Shown here: one piece after another, positions 11,122 through 21,692 of the stretch
Numbering within the stretch: position 1 is the stretch's first letter
How the letters are laid out: each line of letters starts with the position of its first letter
Notes under the pieces: generated by a model
Seen by the model: only the letters and a program-made list of their open reading frames with translations
Told to the model about the DNA's origin: nothing
Database searches by the model: none
Assembly: GCA_025526935.1 (NCBI GenBank)
Contig: JAHLKD010000091.1
Location: 162,153-226,152 of the forward strand
DNA from: Cladochytrium replicatum
Lineage: Eukaryota > Chytridiomycota > Chytridiomycetes > Cladochytriales > Cladochytriaceae
Direction: 5' to 3'
DNA length: 64,000 nucleotides
Program-made: the position numbers and the translations under genes

Positions 11122-11672
11122 GGTCGTCTAGTGTGTGGGCGAAGTTGTCTATGTATGCAGAAAACGGCGAGTGAGATATGGAAATCGATTCTCATGCCAC
11201 AGTCCCTTCAGTGTTTCGAAACCTGTTTTCCCTCCAACGATAGTCCAACATAGAATTCAAAATAGCCACACCCTTTTCCGACGCAAGCTCTTCCATGGGT
11301 GGCGAGCACCCATCCATCCAACATCCATCCATCCGAATCCATGCCATCCGCACCATCATCCGTTATTCTACTTGTTTCAGATACTTCCAGATTCCCCTGC
11401 AGTCCATCCTCGTGTTGCCTCGGCCGTATTCTCCACTCACCGGCGAGTTTCCCTCAAATCCAAACAGTGTGGCTGTGCACTTCCACCAACCAATGGCACG
11501 TGTTCTAGATCCGTGGGAAATTTTTTGAACACAATAGTGAGTGGGAAGTGCAAAATAATTTTTACAGGCTATTGGTGGCCATGGATTTTTCTCGGAAAAA
11601 TAAGCAACGCAGTTGGTGTTGATGAAATTCACTTTAAGTTTGCCATTGTATTGGGCTGAAATTCTGACAGTG
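11122..11672. other. Intergenic, CATC-rich; no gene seen
   Basis: Upstream region of RPL9 and downstream flank of the Nudix gene. A short CATC microsatellite-like run lies near 11303-11345 (CATCCATCCAACATCCATCC). Plus-strand frames here are low-complexity shadows of the acidic Nudix tail or of this repeat. Confidence 0.5.
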
Positions 11673-12959
11673 TCAATCATTATCACCATCATCGCCATTT
11701 CCGTCAATTGCTGCATATCTGTAATCCCTTTCTTCGTCCTCTTCTTCGTCTTCAACTCCTCGGTCGTCCTCCTCTTCATTTTCTTCGTTTCTTTCTTTCC
11801 CTCCATTCCTACCCCCCTTTATTTGCCGCTGCGACATTCCAGAGCTTCTCTTGTCACGGTTGTTTCTATTTGCCCCCTCCGCGTACACCGAAAACCCGAC
11901 CCCAAATCCTGCCCCCGGCGCTCCAGTGCCCGGTACAAATACCACATCATCCCGCTCCATGCCGAGCACATTCAGTGGCCAAATTGCTCCGCCTTTAGCG
12001 ACATAAGGAAACCAGATCAATGGCTCGCGTCCTCGCAAAGGAAGATGCTCCCCGAAATGTTCAAGTGCAACCCAGCATGCACCGGCTGAATGCACGTCCG
12101 GAACGTGCTTTGGTGGCGAAGGGATCGTGATCATGAATGCTGGGAGTTGTGGAACTGCTTGGAAGAGGGCTTCGGCGGATCGTGTTGGCGATGGATTCGA
12201 TTCAGGTGCAGGCTGCAAATTTGGTGTTTGAGTATTCAGAAGCTGCTGCTTGAGTGACGTGGATGTACATTACCTCCGCATAGAATATAACACGGATCCT
12301 AAACCCGTATTCGGACGGTGTGTATTCCATTCGAAGGATTCCTTTGATTAGAACCACCACACCGGCCTCTTCGAGCGTCTCGCGCTCCGCTGCGCTGACA
12401 AGATCCTCCCCAACTTCTACACCTCCCCCTGGGAGCCACCAGCCCTGATGAAAACATAGATTGTTTATAAAACTATCGTAGATGTTTGCCGAGTGCAAAA
12501 TACCTGAGATGACACCTCGTCAACCATCAAGAACCTTCCATCCGAAGGTCGTCGACACACCACCAACGCAAACACAGGTTGACGATGGTTCACTGGCTTT
12601 CTTCTCAGTACGCCCGCACTTCCTCCCTCTGTTCCATCTCCATGTGCTTTGTCAAGATGCTTCGGGAGCCCCGCGACACTCTCCTTGCACACTGAGCAGA
12701 CAGTTCCACCTGGTTCTTGTGTATGGTACAGAGGCACATGTACTCTAAGCTTTGATATCGTAAATTCCAGGCCGCAGTATGGACAGCTGTACTCAGCGTC
12801 ACCATCTACTCCCGGTGTGTGTTTTGAAATCCTGGATCCGGGTCTCCCGCCTCGCGTAGGGGACGATGAAGACTTTGTGTCAAATATGGATCGGGTGGCT
12901 CGTTGAGCGTGGATGGATGTGAGGATACTATACAGTGCTGGGAAGTAATCCGTCACCAT
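11673..12959 (-). CDS. Nudix hydrolase with N-terminal C2H2-type zinc finger
   Basis: Three exons (12959-12504, 12444-12274, 12212-11673) give 388 residues from ATG 12959. Residues about 40-90 hold two CxxC..H elements: CPYCGLEFTISKLRVHVPLYH and CSVCKESVAGLPKHLDKAH. A Nudix domain follows, with a complete box GGGVEVGE..RETLEEAGV (G-x5-E-x7-REUxEExGU) formed exactly across the first intron. The tail is basic, then strongly acidic (EENEEEDD, EDEEEDEER). Nudix enzymes hydrolyse nucleoside diphosphates linked to another moiety; the substrate here cannot be read from sequence. Zinc fingers suggest nucleic-acid or protein binding. An upstream frame (13008-13412) may be an additional first exon: see that entry. 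Confidence 0.8.
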
Positions 12960-13007
12960 GTTGACTCCTTTCCTGATAGAAGGAGTTGAGCCATGAAAGC
13001 AATGCAA

Positions 13008-13412
13008 TCAGTTGTCTGTTGTTTTGAACCTTGACCAGTAACTTCTTTCTCTCGCATCAACGCTTGCCCGACTACTCCACAACACAACAAACGCTCGCTT
13101 TCCTATCGGTGCGCCCAATGCCCTCAGCCGTCCAATGACCTCTTTCACTTGCTTCCTCGCCCCATCCTCGCCACCTTCATGCTCCACGACCAGCACTGCT
13201 GGGCTGACGCTCAGGAGCAACGTCAAGACGTCCTCTGCAGTGGTTAGGACATGGAAACCAAATGTGCGTGCGGGAAGGACCGATGGTAGAACTGCACTTG
13301 GAGGGATAACCTTGGATTGTGATCCGAGAACACGACGGGGGGCTGCGGTTAAGGCGTCCATGGAGTCAGCTGTGAAAATCACAAGATGCGGAAGGGTGGT
13401 AGGTGTGGTCAT
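13008..13412 (-). CDS. Short unrecognised frame, possibly the true first exon of the Nudix gene
   Basis: From ATG 13412 the frame encodes about 134 residues ending FKTTDN with TGA at 13008-13010. The composition looks like a small alpha/beta domain with alternating hydrophobic strands (PHLVIFTADSMDAL, FGFHVLTTAEDVLTLLL, PAVLVVEHEGG, RAFVVLWSSR). This loosely resembles a degenerate receiver-like fold; no catalytic pattern is certain. It stands in the same frame as the Nudix exon, separated by this one stop. A 63-nt intron from ACTG/GTCAAG to TATCAG/GAAAGG would remove the stop and join SYW to KGVNMVTDY in frame. The donor GTCAAG is unusual, so the fusion is only a possibility. Alternatively it is a separate small gene. 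Confidence 0.45.
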   Translation of the reverse strand: MTTPTTLPHLVIFTADSMDALTAAPRRVLGSQSKVIPPSAVLPSVLPARTFGFHVLTTAEDVLTLLLSVSPAVLVVEHEGGEDGARKQVKEVIGRLRALGAPIGKRAFVVLWSSRASVDARERSYWSRFKTTDN

Positions 13413-13554
13413 GGAGATGATTCGGTTTGTTTGAGATCGTGAATGGTTGGGGTCGCATATCAACAACCAATCACTACACAATTTAACTTCTAAATTTCAA
13501 AAAAATTAATTTGCATTTCAGGAACACAAATTCCAGTACAAGGAAACAAAGTTT

Positions 13555-15483
13555 CTAAGTTAATTTCGATGGTCTGTAATCCAAATAGTTCTCGCTTTCT
13601 GCAGCTTCGTATTCGTTGATCAGATCTTGCACCACTTCCCTGTTGAAGTCAAAATGAATCAATAAACCTCATTCTTTAGTGTACTTTTAGTACCTGGAAA
13701 TATCAAACTCCTCCAAACCGTCCGCGAAAATCGTCTCCCTCTTATACTGCTCCAGGAAAGCATTCCGCTTCCTGAGACGGTCGAATTGGTCACAAGTCCG
13801 TTTGAACATCTATTTTAACGAAATGTTAAAAACAAATCTACGGACTGTTTTCCCGAACGTTACCGTAGAAATACTTGTGTGATTTGCAAGCATGAGTCCC
13901 GAAACTTTGTGGCCAGCCTGGATGTACGGACTCTTCTTCGAAAGTGCTACTTGAATACTCGCGGGACCCCACGGAATGAATTGTGCGAGTCTCCTTTCAC
14001 GTATTCTCATGAGTGACTTGTGAACCTACTCAAAAGGTTGGTGATCGCCTGCAAACTCCTTAATCTTCTTCGTACCTCAGTGGGATCCACATCGCCCTGA
14101 ATGATATTGAGGATGGAGATATAGCAACTGTTCTTCGACACTGTCGTTGAGACCAACTTATTCTTCGCCTGCAACAAACGCCTCATCACATCGAGGACAG
14201 TTGTTTTGCGGACGCCTTTTGCCTGATCATTGGTTTAGTGTCTCTTCTTTTGAGGCACGAACTAAACTATCAAAGCTGTCTTACTGATTCAACTTGATCG
14301 CTGCTATATGGTGTATAACTAGTCGTTAGATAGTGGCACCGAGGAGTTGGGATCAAAGATGCAACCAGTCCCACAAGATCGTTGTTCATGTAGCCGGGGT
14401 ATCGAAGTGTAGTTGTGCTGGCACTCATGACTGTCGAAACCTGTTTGAATATATAACAGGATGATCGAGTTCCAATCGCATTTAAAAGTTCCAATCCCAT
14501 AAAGTACCAATTGATTTGTCTGAGCGAAAGTTGGGTTAGAGATGTGAAGCCTGTCGGCAGCTATCCGATTTAGCGCGGCGTTATCAAGTACCACCTAGAA
14601 TATTTATGTTAAATTCTGGAGTGCACATCGAAGCATTCGATCCATCTTACCACTGAGTCGGCGCATGTTGTGAGACGCTTCAGTGTAAGCATAGAGTTAT
14701 ACGGCTGCACAACAACATCACTGGTTTCTTCGCTGTTTGGAAACACCGAGTACGTCTGAATAAGCTTCTTTGGATACCGATCGTTCAGTGTCTCGAGCAA
14801 GTAAGATCCCAATCCAGAGCCCGTTCCGCCAGCAATAGAGTGCAAAAGCATGAATCCCTAAGAACCGCGAAACCTTACGTCGGACGCAGAATGGAGCTTC
14901 TTCAAAACCCACCTCCAAACTATCACTGCCGTCTGCTTCTCTGTCAATCATTTCAATTATCTCTTCATGGACTTTCTCTCCTTGGGAATATCCATATGCC
15001 CAGTTGTTTCCAGCACCACCTCCGTCCTGAGACATGAACACATTTTCTGGATTGAACAAGTTTGCGTAAGGCGAGGCCATGATGTTGTTTATGACCTGCA
15101 ATTAAAACAGATTTTTAGGTAATTCTCGAAAAGCAATCTTAATAGCTCGCTTACTCTTGGTTCCAGATCCAGCAGGATCGATCGAGGTATGTAGTGTTCA
15201 TCATCCGCCTATTACAAACGTGGTTCACGATGTTGTCGTCCCAATTGACACACTAGAACATACTTGATAGAAGAAAACATCTTTTCTGTCTCCGGTCTCG
15301 GTTGCAAAGTCTTCCAAAATGCCATCTGGTCGGATCCCGTGTTCGGCACACAACTGTTGCCAAAACACTTGTCCAACTGACAGTACAATGTTCGCACAGT
15401 TAGAATTTGTAGATAAATCGCAGCTCCGACTCACTCTGGTTCCCGCACTGGCCAACTTGCAAAGTGATGAGCTCGCGTGGCAT
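13555..15483 (-). CDS. TUBG: Gamma-tubulin
   Basis: Minus strand, about ten small exons. It starts [16 protein letters not shown] at ATG 15483, followed by [25 protein letters not shown], and [17 protein letters not shown]. Next comes [21 protein letters not shown], then the GTP-binding loop [19 protein letters not shown], and [21 protein letters not shown]. The C-terminal domain has [18 protein letters not shown], then a helix with [20 protein letters not shown], and ends LDYRPSKLT. The asparagine and loop texts are gamma-specific rather than alpha or beta (for example GNNWAYGY and [14 protein letters not shown]). Gamma-tubulin nucleates microtubules at the spindle pole or centriole/basal body. 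It diverges from a decayed WD-repeat gene 130 bp upstream. Confidence 0.95.
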
Positions 15484-15612
15484 TTCGCAGACCAGAAGCT
15501 GTCCAAATTTGGGGGTGGGGCTTGTCGGTTGTTGGTGACCTCAGCGCACACGAGGAGGGCAAAATCAGCAATCAGCACACCGATGTGCAACTGGACGCTG
15601 CAGTCACCAGCA

Positions 15613-16240
15613 TGAGCATTAGCCCTTGGGGCAGGGACGAAGTTGCATTGGCCGCGACAGCATTTTTACCCCAGTGCTGGCCGAACTTCCTGACTTTCTC
15701 AAATTTATAGCAAGATGGGTCTTTGGATCATCGATTTGGAGAGAACCCATTTGATCGACCTCGAGTTATGCAGCACGTAACAAAGTGGGAAGTCAGCGAT
15801 GTGCAGTGGAATACACACAAGTCTTGCATCTACAGACACAATCTCGATCAAAAACTCTGCCGGGACTTGAAAGGATACGAAAAAATTTTCTAGTCGAATC
15901 AAAGTACTCTGAAATATCACACCAAGTGGGGCGGTGGTGAGGCAGAGAGTCCAACGACTTCGCTCGGCCGTTCTTCGAGCGTCGACGTTGATTACGCCAA
16001 GAGCTTTTCATATCATCAGATGGTTCAGAGTGACGCTCGGAAGATGCTCTCGGGAACGTGAGCTCGAAGAACGTTGCCTTCATCTTGAACATCACAAGAC
16101 AGCTCTGTCTGATCTGAGCTGGAGTCCCATTGATTCATACCTGTTGGCAACATGCTCGAATGACACCATCGTGTGCATATGGGATATGCGGACGCTCCCC
16201 AATTAAATGGGTTACGTCCTTTCAAACTGGACAGGTAGGC
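15613..16240 (+). pseudogene. Decayed WDR59/Mtc5-like WD40 gene (GATOR2/SEA complex type), truncated
   Basis: Fragments occur in order along the first two WD repeats of the WDR59/Mtc5 family: [15 protein letters not shown], then GLWIIDLERTHLIDL, then MQHVTKWEVSDVQWN, and last ALSDLSWSPIDSYLLATCSND with TIVCIWDMRT. Matching residues in the family are the SISPSGRD..LA, GL.IIDL, WEVADVQW and ATCA.DS..HCWD segments. One internal intron (ending TTTATAG at about 15712) still splices in frame, but a base change in frame occurs near 15770, stops lie at about 15892 and 16058, and another shift occurs near 16200. Homology ends at about 16240, where mobile-element debris begins. I read it as a 5' remnant of a TORC1-signalling gene. 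An intact copy may exist elsewhere. Confidence 0.65.
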
Positions 16241-16367
16241 ATATAAACTTTTGTTGAAAGATAAACTCTGAATTATATCCGATATAATCATTGAAGCTGT
16301 CAAGCTTTATCATACAACACGTCAAAAGAAGAAAGTGTCTCACCGGCTCAGATGGCATCGCAGAGGT

Positions 16368-16562
16368 CTATGATTTTCTCGGATAAAATTCGGTAGTCTT
16401 CTGCAGGCCAGGAATCAATTCCCGATAAAACTCGGCTGGACCCCAAAACATCCAAAATTCGGCAACTGTCCGTGGTGGCAATAAATTCTTAACTGATCTT
16501 AACTTGGTTGGGTCAGGCTTCCTGCCTTCTTGATCAAATACAAATCCAAGTGCGTTGCGCAT
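16368..16562 (-). mobile_element. Ty3/gypsy retrotransposon fragment (end of reverse transcriptase)
   Basis: The minus-strand frame reads GFVFDQEGRKPDPTKLRSVK, then NLLPPRTVAEFWMFWGPAEF and YRELIPGL. This matches the family text GHxVSxxGIxPDPxKVxAIxxxPxPxTxxxLRxFLGxxxYYRxFIPxxx at the end of gypsy-type reverse transcriptases. Only this piece is recognisable; it starts and ends abruptly and no long terminal repeat is evident. It lies just beyond the truncated WD40 gene, so it may be linked to that gene's loss. Confidence 0.75.
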
Positions 16563-17266
16563 TACAACCTAAAAGAATGACTTTGCCGTCTTCAAAGTCC
16601 ATCCAAACTGAACAGTTCATCGTAACCAATGGATCTGCATCAACATGCTTGAATGCAGTTGTTTGTGACAGGTTCTGATCATCAGCATATTTAACTATTA
16701 TCTTCCGTACAAGTCCTTTGTTTGAGAATCTGAGCATTTTTTTAAGTGAGCTGGAACATTCTTTGGACCCTATGGCATATGTGATGGAGCAATCACTTGC
16801 CCAGATCCAGGCATTTGTATTGCTAATAAACGCTTTGCTCTCTCTGTGCACACAATTTGATGGAAAGCCTTATTTTGATCACCTCCTGATGCAACAGCAA
16901 ATGAAGGATTTTGTAACCACCATAGTACCAAGTGCATTGAAACCCGGACCCGACCCGCCGAACCTTACTCTATCTTCATCAGGAGCAGAACTGATTGCAC
17001 TCAATGAATTGACCAGGTAAATGGTATGGATCAGTCTTATGCTCGATGATTTCATGGTCAATCTCAGAAGTTATGTATCAGGACAATAAGTTCACTGAGG
17101 CAATGGCAAAGGATATGACTAATAATGGACATATCAAACACTTGGATACTTGAGAAGGTTTGTTTCTCAATGTATCAAAAAACTAGGAGACATGGTTCAA
17201 ATCCACCATGTCTCCACAACAGATTGGATACTTTCACAAAACGACTTCAGTACAAGTAATATGTTA
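16563..17266. other. Mobile-element-like debris
   Basis: Open frames on both strands (16534-16851 minus, 16718-17020 plus) look like fragments of pol-type sequence, but I cannot assign them. A GC-rich motif AAACCCGGACCCGACCCGCC at 16940-16960 closely resembles one at 61230-61262. Nothing else recognisable is present. Confidence 0.4.
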
Positions 17267-17375
17267 GGATTAGTCAGTCAATCTTGTCTTAAGATAAAGA
17301 GAAGCTGAACTAGTGACACGGTAATACATTGGGATTAGTCAGTCAATGTTGTCTTAAAATAGAAGCTGAACTAGT
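17267..17375. repeat. Imperfect direct repeat, two units about 65 bp apart
   Basis: GGATTAGTCAGTCAAT..TTGTCTTAA..GAAGCTGAACTAGT occurs at 17267-17314 and again at 17332-17375, with a few substitutions and a short deletion. It may be part of a degraded terminal repeat. No gene is visible between here and 17612. Confidence 0.7.
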
Positions 17376-17612
17376 TATATTGTTCAGCTGACGTTTACTC
17401 AGGAAGAGTAATATGTATTTATGATTGTGGAAACGAACTTACATGTCTTCTATGATGTTACCACATATGGAATATTATGTGTTACTTCAGTCAAGGGTAT
17501 TTTTTGTTAAAGAATTCATGGTCTGATACAGCACTATTTAGTCTGAATTTTCAATTTTTGGTTATCCTTATCACAACTTGAAAATGACAAATGAGGACTT
17601 AGACATTGCAGA

Positions 17613-19300
17613 TCAGGCACTAGCAATAGGGCTCCAAACCAAAAACTCTCCGCTCTGTGGATGCACGTAAACAAAATCAACCAAAGCGAGATCTTGCGGA
17701 GGCAGCTGCAGCTTTTCATTTTCAGGAAGCTGAAGCGGCAAATATCCCATCGAATTCGCCGTGCCTCCAACGTAGGACCTCACACTCGCATCCCACCATG
17801 CCTGGAACTCTGCCTCGCTGGACGCACGCACTCCACTCTGATTTTCCGCGTTACTTAAAAACTCAACTCTGAGCTTTGACTTTAACTGTTCAACTTCCAA
17901 TCGTTTGCTCCGCGCATTTCGTACAGCCTCCAAAAGCGACGCACCGCACGCAATAAAGAATCCGCCGCCAGAAGCGCCGATCAGTGCGCTCGACACGGCC
18001 ATCACGATCTCGGGCGGGACTGCTACTACTGCAGGAGCAGCAGCGGCACCCCCTGCACCAAACTCTGGGCCAATGTAAGCATTGTTTGGGTTAGCTATGT
18101 GATGGAATGCGGCTTCTTGTCCTCCGACGCCCGGTGTCCCTTGGAACCCCTGCACTTGATACGCGTTGTTCGGATTCATGATGTGGTGATAGACAGCATC
18201 GTGCCCACTAACACCAGGTGTAGCCTGGAATCCCTGGGCGGGGAGAGGAGCCTGTGCGGGATATTGTAGCTGTTGATTCGAGATTTGCTGAGTAAGTTGT
18301 GGATCTGGTTGAGGAAACTTGTTGGGAGAGTCCTGCCCCAACAACCCGTTAGGCTGCCCCGCTTGCTGATCTGCACCGACACTCCGCGGTTGCTGATTAT
18401 GTTGCCCTTTTCCACGGTTGCGAGTGTGTTTGCCTCCCTTTCCGGCCACCTTTTTGTACAAGACGTAACCAGGGAAAGCAAGTAAAAGAACGAGAGCAGC
18501 GACTGCAATGCCCGCTATGGCACCGCCACTGAGTCCGCCTTCATTACCGCCCGTATTGGAGTTGGAGACTACTCCTGGTGAAGGTGAGACTGACGGGTTT
18601 GTGGAACTCGCAGCCAAAGCGGCTGGAACAGAGCGTTTAAACCACATAATTTTTCGCAGTATTTAGGTGCATACCCTGCGGACTAGAAACTAGCGATTGG
18701 ATGGAACTTGTTGAGGTAGTTAACAGTTCGGATGACGAAGGAGATAGCAAAGGAGAGGGACTTGGCGAGGGAGACGGGGATGGTTCGGGAGACGGAGATC
18801 GAGGCGACGGTGACGGCGACCTGCTGGGCGAAGGGGAAGGCGATGTTCTTGTAGTGGTCGTTGTCGTTGTTGTGGTGGTGCTCTAAAAGTGGATCGATTC
18901 AGTTGATTTGATAATGATCTGTGTTGGGATCAAAATTCGATACCCCTCTGCAATTTTGGATTGTCAACGTGAAGGCACGAGTGGTTGTAGAACAGGAAGC
19001 ACAGTTTTCCCGTCCAATGCACCCATCCGAGCTGAGATCATTTCCAGTAAGTGCTAAGTTTCTCAAACATGTCCTCAGATCAACAAACCATAATAAGTTA
19101 GAAACTGTGACGATGGAGGCGCCCTGCGATGTTGTATAGGTGTACGTATTACAGCTCAAACCGGGGTCCTGTCGTTTAGATAGTTCGTTCACCAACGGGA
19201 AGCTAGCCTGTGGACCATTTGCAGATACGAGGAATATCAATAGAGTAAGGAAGGTTGCACCGAAAACCAAAACTCCGCCGTCGTTCCTTGGTCGCGCCAT
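17613..19300 (-). CDS. Mucin-like single-pass membrane protein, function unknown
   Basis: Minus strand from ATG 19300, at least three exons. A signal peptide (GGVLVFGATFLTLLIFLVSA) leads to a small ectodomain of about 100 residues with Cys pairs (LSCNTYTY, TCLRNL, DGCIGRENCASC, IQNC). An intron joins it to a Ser/Thr/Pro stalk (STTTTTTTTT, then SPSPSPSRSPSPSP, about 18700-18890). The next splice enters a Gly-rich stretch and a transmembrane helix IAGIAVAALVLLLAFPGYVLYKK. The cytoplasmic part is Gln/Pro rich with a repeated module GFQATPGV..YHHIMNPNNAY and GFQGTPGV..FHHIANPNNAY. A second hydrophobic segment (VMAVSSALIGASGGGFFIACG) and a basic coiled stretch follow. The layout resembles fungal cell-surface sensors or adhesins, but I recognise no family. 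A divergent decayed paralogue starts at 19689. Confidence 0.75.
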
Positions 19301-19688
19301 CAGATAAGTTGGAGAAAATGTGCTGAGGAAGGGGGAAATGTTGGAAGGGAAGAAAATGTTCGACTCCACCACCAAATATTCTTCGATGTCTCGGTGGGTC
19401 ACGAGTCTTTGTGTGCAGATAAAGAACGAGGAGTAGTGAGATTTTATATTAATGGGCAATCGGGCTCTTGACATAGGTGCATAGGTCCTTTTCGATTAAG
19501 CTCTGTAGATGTCGAATGAACAACTCCTCGATCTCCCCTTTCACTGGGTACAACGGCATGATCCCTGCTGATTTCTCCTGAAGTACCATTTTTTTGCAGC
19601 GCCATCGCAAATTTTCAACGCCGAGGGGCGGTGATGAGAGACACTGGTGATTTGTGGAACGAAATTGAGTTTTGTAGCAAGGGTCGGA

Positions 19689-21040
19689 ATGCAGGGAGCA
19701 AAGAAGCGACACGATCGTGGCCTAGCTGTATTCGGTGCCGCATTGCTCATGTTTCTACTCTACACAGCTTTTCTGGACATATCAACAAGGTAGCGGGAAC
19801 AGCAGAGCCTTGGGCACTAACTTCCCGACTCGTGCTGGCCTTGGAAAAAGATAAGAATCTTCAATAACGTGCAAAACATACACCCATGAAGAATTCGTCA
19901 TTGAAGCTGTTGTCACATTCTCGACCTATCTGTGGTAACGAATCTGGCACATTTTTTAGCTCATCCCGAAGTTTTGAGTAACTTTTCTTGCAGTAATGAT
20001 GGATGTTTTGGGAGAGAGGTGTGTGGACCTTGCACTACAATCTCTTTGGATTTTCTGCGGACTGCAATCACTTATCTTGGAAGGGTGAGTGCTCCCCATT
20101 GCTTCTGTGATAATTGCTTTGTTGATTGATTTGGTATTGTTAGCCTTCGCTGTCTCCATCCCCAAGTCCTTCCCTTTCACCTTCCCTGTCGCCGTCACCG
20201 TCTCCAAGTCCTTCTCCATCCCCGTCACCATCTGCACGGTCGCCATTCCAATCTACGTCATCGTCTCCTTCACCGTCCCTGTCTAGTTCACCATCATCTT
20301 CACCATCATCTTCACCATCACCTTGTCCATCACGCTCTCCTTCTCCATGTCCTTCACCTTTACCATCGCCCCCTCAACCTTGTCTCAACTTTCCTCGCCA
20401 AAGCTGATTCAACGACGGGCGGTGGGCTCAGCGAGGTACCATAGCTGGAATCACGATTGGTGCACTGTTTGTCCCGCTACTGTTGGCGTATACTGCTTAC
20501 CCTCTCTTCAAGAAAACACCCACGCCAGGTCGAAAACCACAGTCGGGACGCCCATAAAGGAAATTATCAACCTGCACCTACACATTCCGAGCATGACGGT
20601 CATGGTGGGAATGGACAGCACGGAACCCCTCGAAACGTTGGGGAGGAATACAAATCGCCTGGTTCCGGCCAGCACACAGGTCCAGGCCAACCGCAACAAA
20701 TTCCAGATTCTGGATACAACCACCTTCAGTCGCCCTCCGCGGGTTTGGATGGCCACGGTTCGAATGGACAATTCGTGCAGCAACCGAATTCATACGGAAT
20801 CGATGGTCACGGCGGCCAGGTTGTCCAAAACGTGGGCAGGACGGAGGGCAATCGGTTGGCCATTCGCTTCAAGGAGGTCTTAACGGGTACCCCTCGAATG
20901 CATACGTGGACTCCGGAGGCTACGGAGTCGGCATGCAACCTGGCGCACATTTGGGTGGGACGCCTATTCAACCAGAGATCATAATGGTAGTCTCGAGCGC
21001 GATCATTGGACTCTTCTGGAAGTGTAATATTCTTGGTGTG
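19689..21040 (+). pseudogene. Decayed divergent paralogue of the mucin-like membrane protein
   Basis: The same parts appear in the same order as in the gene at 17613-19300, but on the opposite strand and in changing frames. They are: a signal peptide MQGAKKRHDRGLAVFGAALL; the Cys region ITCKTYTHEEF and then SCSNDGCFGREVCGPC; a Ser/Pro stalk (PSPSPSPSPSPS, about 20140-20400); the transmembrane helix IAGITIGALFVPLLLAYTAY; a disordered tail with GLDGHGSNGQ and NSYGIDGHGGQ; and finally PSNAYVDSGGYG then PEIIMVVSSAIIG. A normal intron precedes the stalk. Stops or shifts lie at about 19789, 19934, 20405, 20560 and 20850. The copy lacks the intact tail beyond 21040. Sequence similarity is moderate, so the duplication is old. 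The two genes point away from each other with a 389-bp shared upstream region. Confidence 0.7.
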
Positions 21041-21068
21041 CGGTATCTCCCTGAATCTTGCTAGCTCT

Positions 21069-21398
21069 TCATCCTCGCCGTGCTGAATCGATGCACCCGC
21101 CCTGCGCCGAATTCATCAATGAGAGCCTTCTCTCGCACTTCTGCTCCGATGGGGTCCTTCTCTCGTTCATTGCCGTCTCTTCAAGATCTTTTGTCATGTT
21201 CAACAGTCGTTCTGACTGTTTGAGGACCTGTTTTGTCCTTTCACGGTCCTCATCTGCGTGTTTGATAGTCACTTGGAACTCTTCAACCTTTGCAGTGACA
21301 GGCATTCCTCTGTAAATGCCGTACTTGTGTCCCTGCCGCCTGTAAAAGTCCAGAAATGTTGTTTCCTTCTGAAAGGAAGAGCTTTTCAAGCACTCCAT
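21069..21398 (-). CDS. Coiled-coil frame, unassigned
   Basis: The frame holds a hydrophilic helix with heptad spacing (VTAKVEEFQVTIKHADEDRE, then RTKQVLKQSERLLNMTKDLE) of the kind seen in SNAREs or tethering factors. No signature zero-layer residue or anchor can be established. It lies between the decayed membrane-protein copy and the transporter gene. A real exon of a small gene and a chance frame are both possible; 21399-21692 shows nothing further. Confidence 0.3.
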   Translation of the reverse strand: MECLKSSSFQKETTFLDFYRRQGHKYGIYRGMPVTAKVEEFQVTIKHADEDRERTKQVLKQSERLLNMTKDLEETAMNERRTPSEQKCERRLSLMNSAQGGCIDSARRG

Positions 21399-21692
21399 AC
21401 GATAGGCATTGTGTCATTATACACCACATACAAGTACGTACTGAACGAATTGCATGCATTTGAGAATTTTGGGGCTTTTTATGTTGCTGAATGAAGAATC
21501 AGATATATTCTTCATAGTAATGAACACGGGAAGCGTGATAGTTGCAACAAGATGTCCAAGCTTTGTTAGAATAGATGTGGTTCAAAAATTGAAGTTAACA
21601 TTCTGTTGTGGTGAGGGGAAAAAATAAGACATGGTGTTCAAAACCATCGAGTCCTTTTCAAATTGGTCGGCTTCGATGCTACGGGATACATT

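Noticed and set aside
11295-11350. CATC-rich run as a regulatory element
   Set aside because: Short microsatellite-like sequence; no reason to assign a role.
18701-18886. Plus-strand frame of Gly/Asp/Val repeats
   Set aside because: Antisense shadow of the Ser/Pro/Thr stalk of the mucin-like gene.
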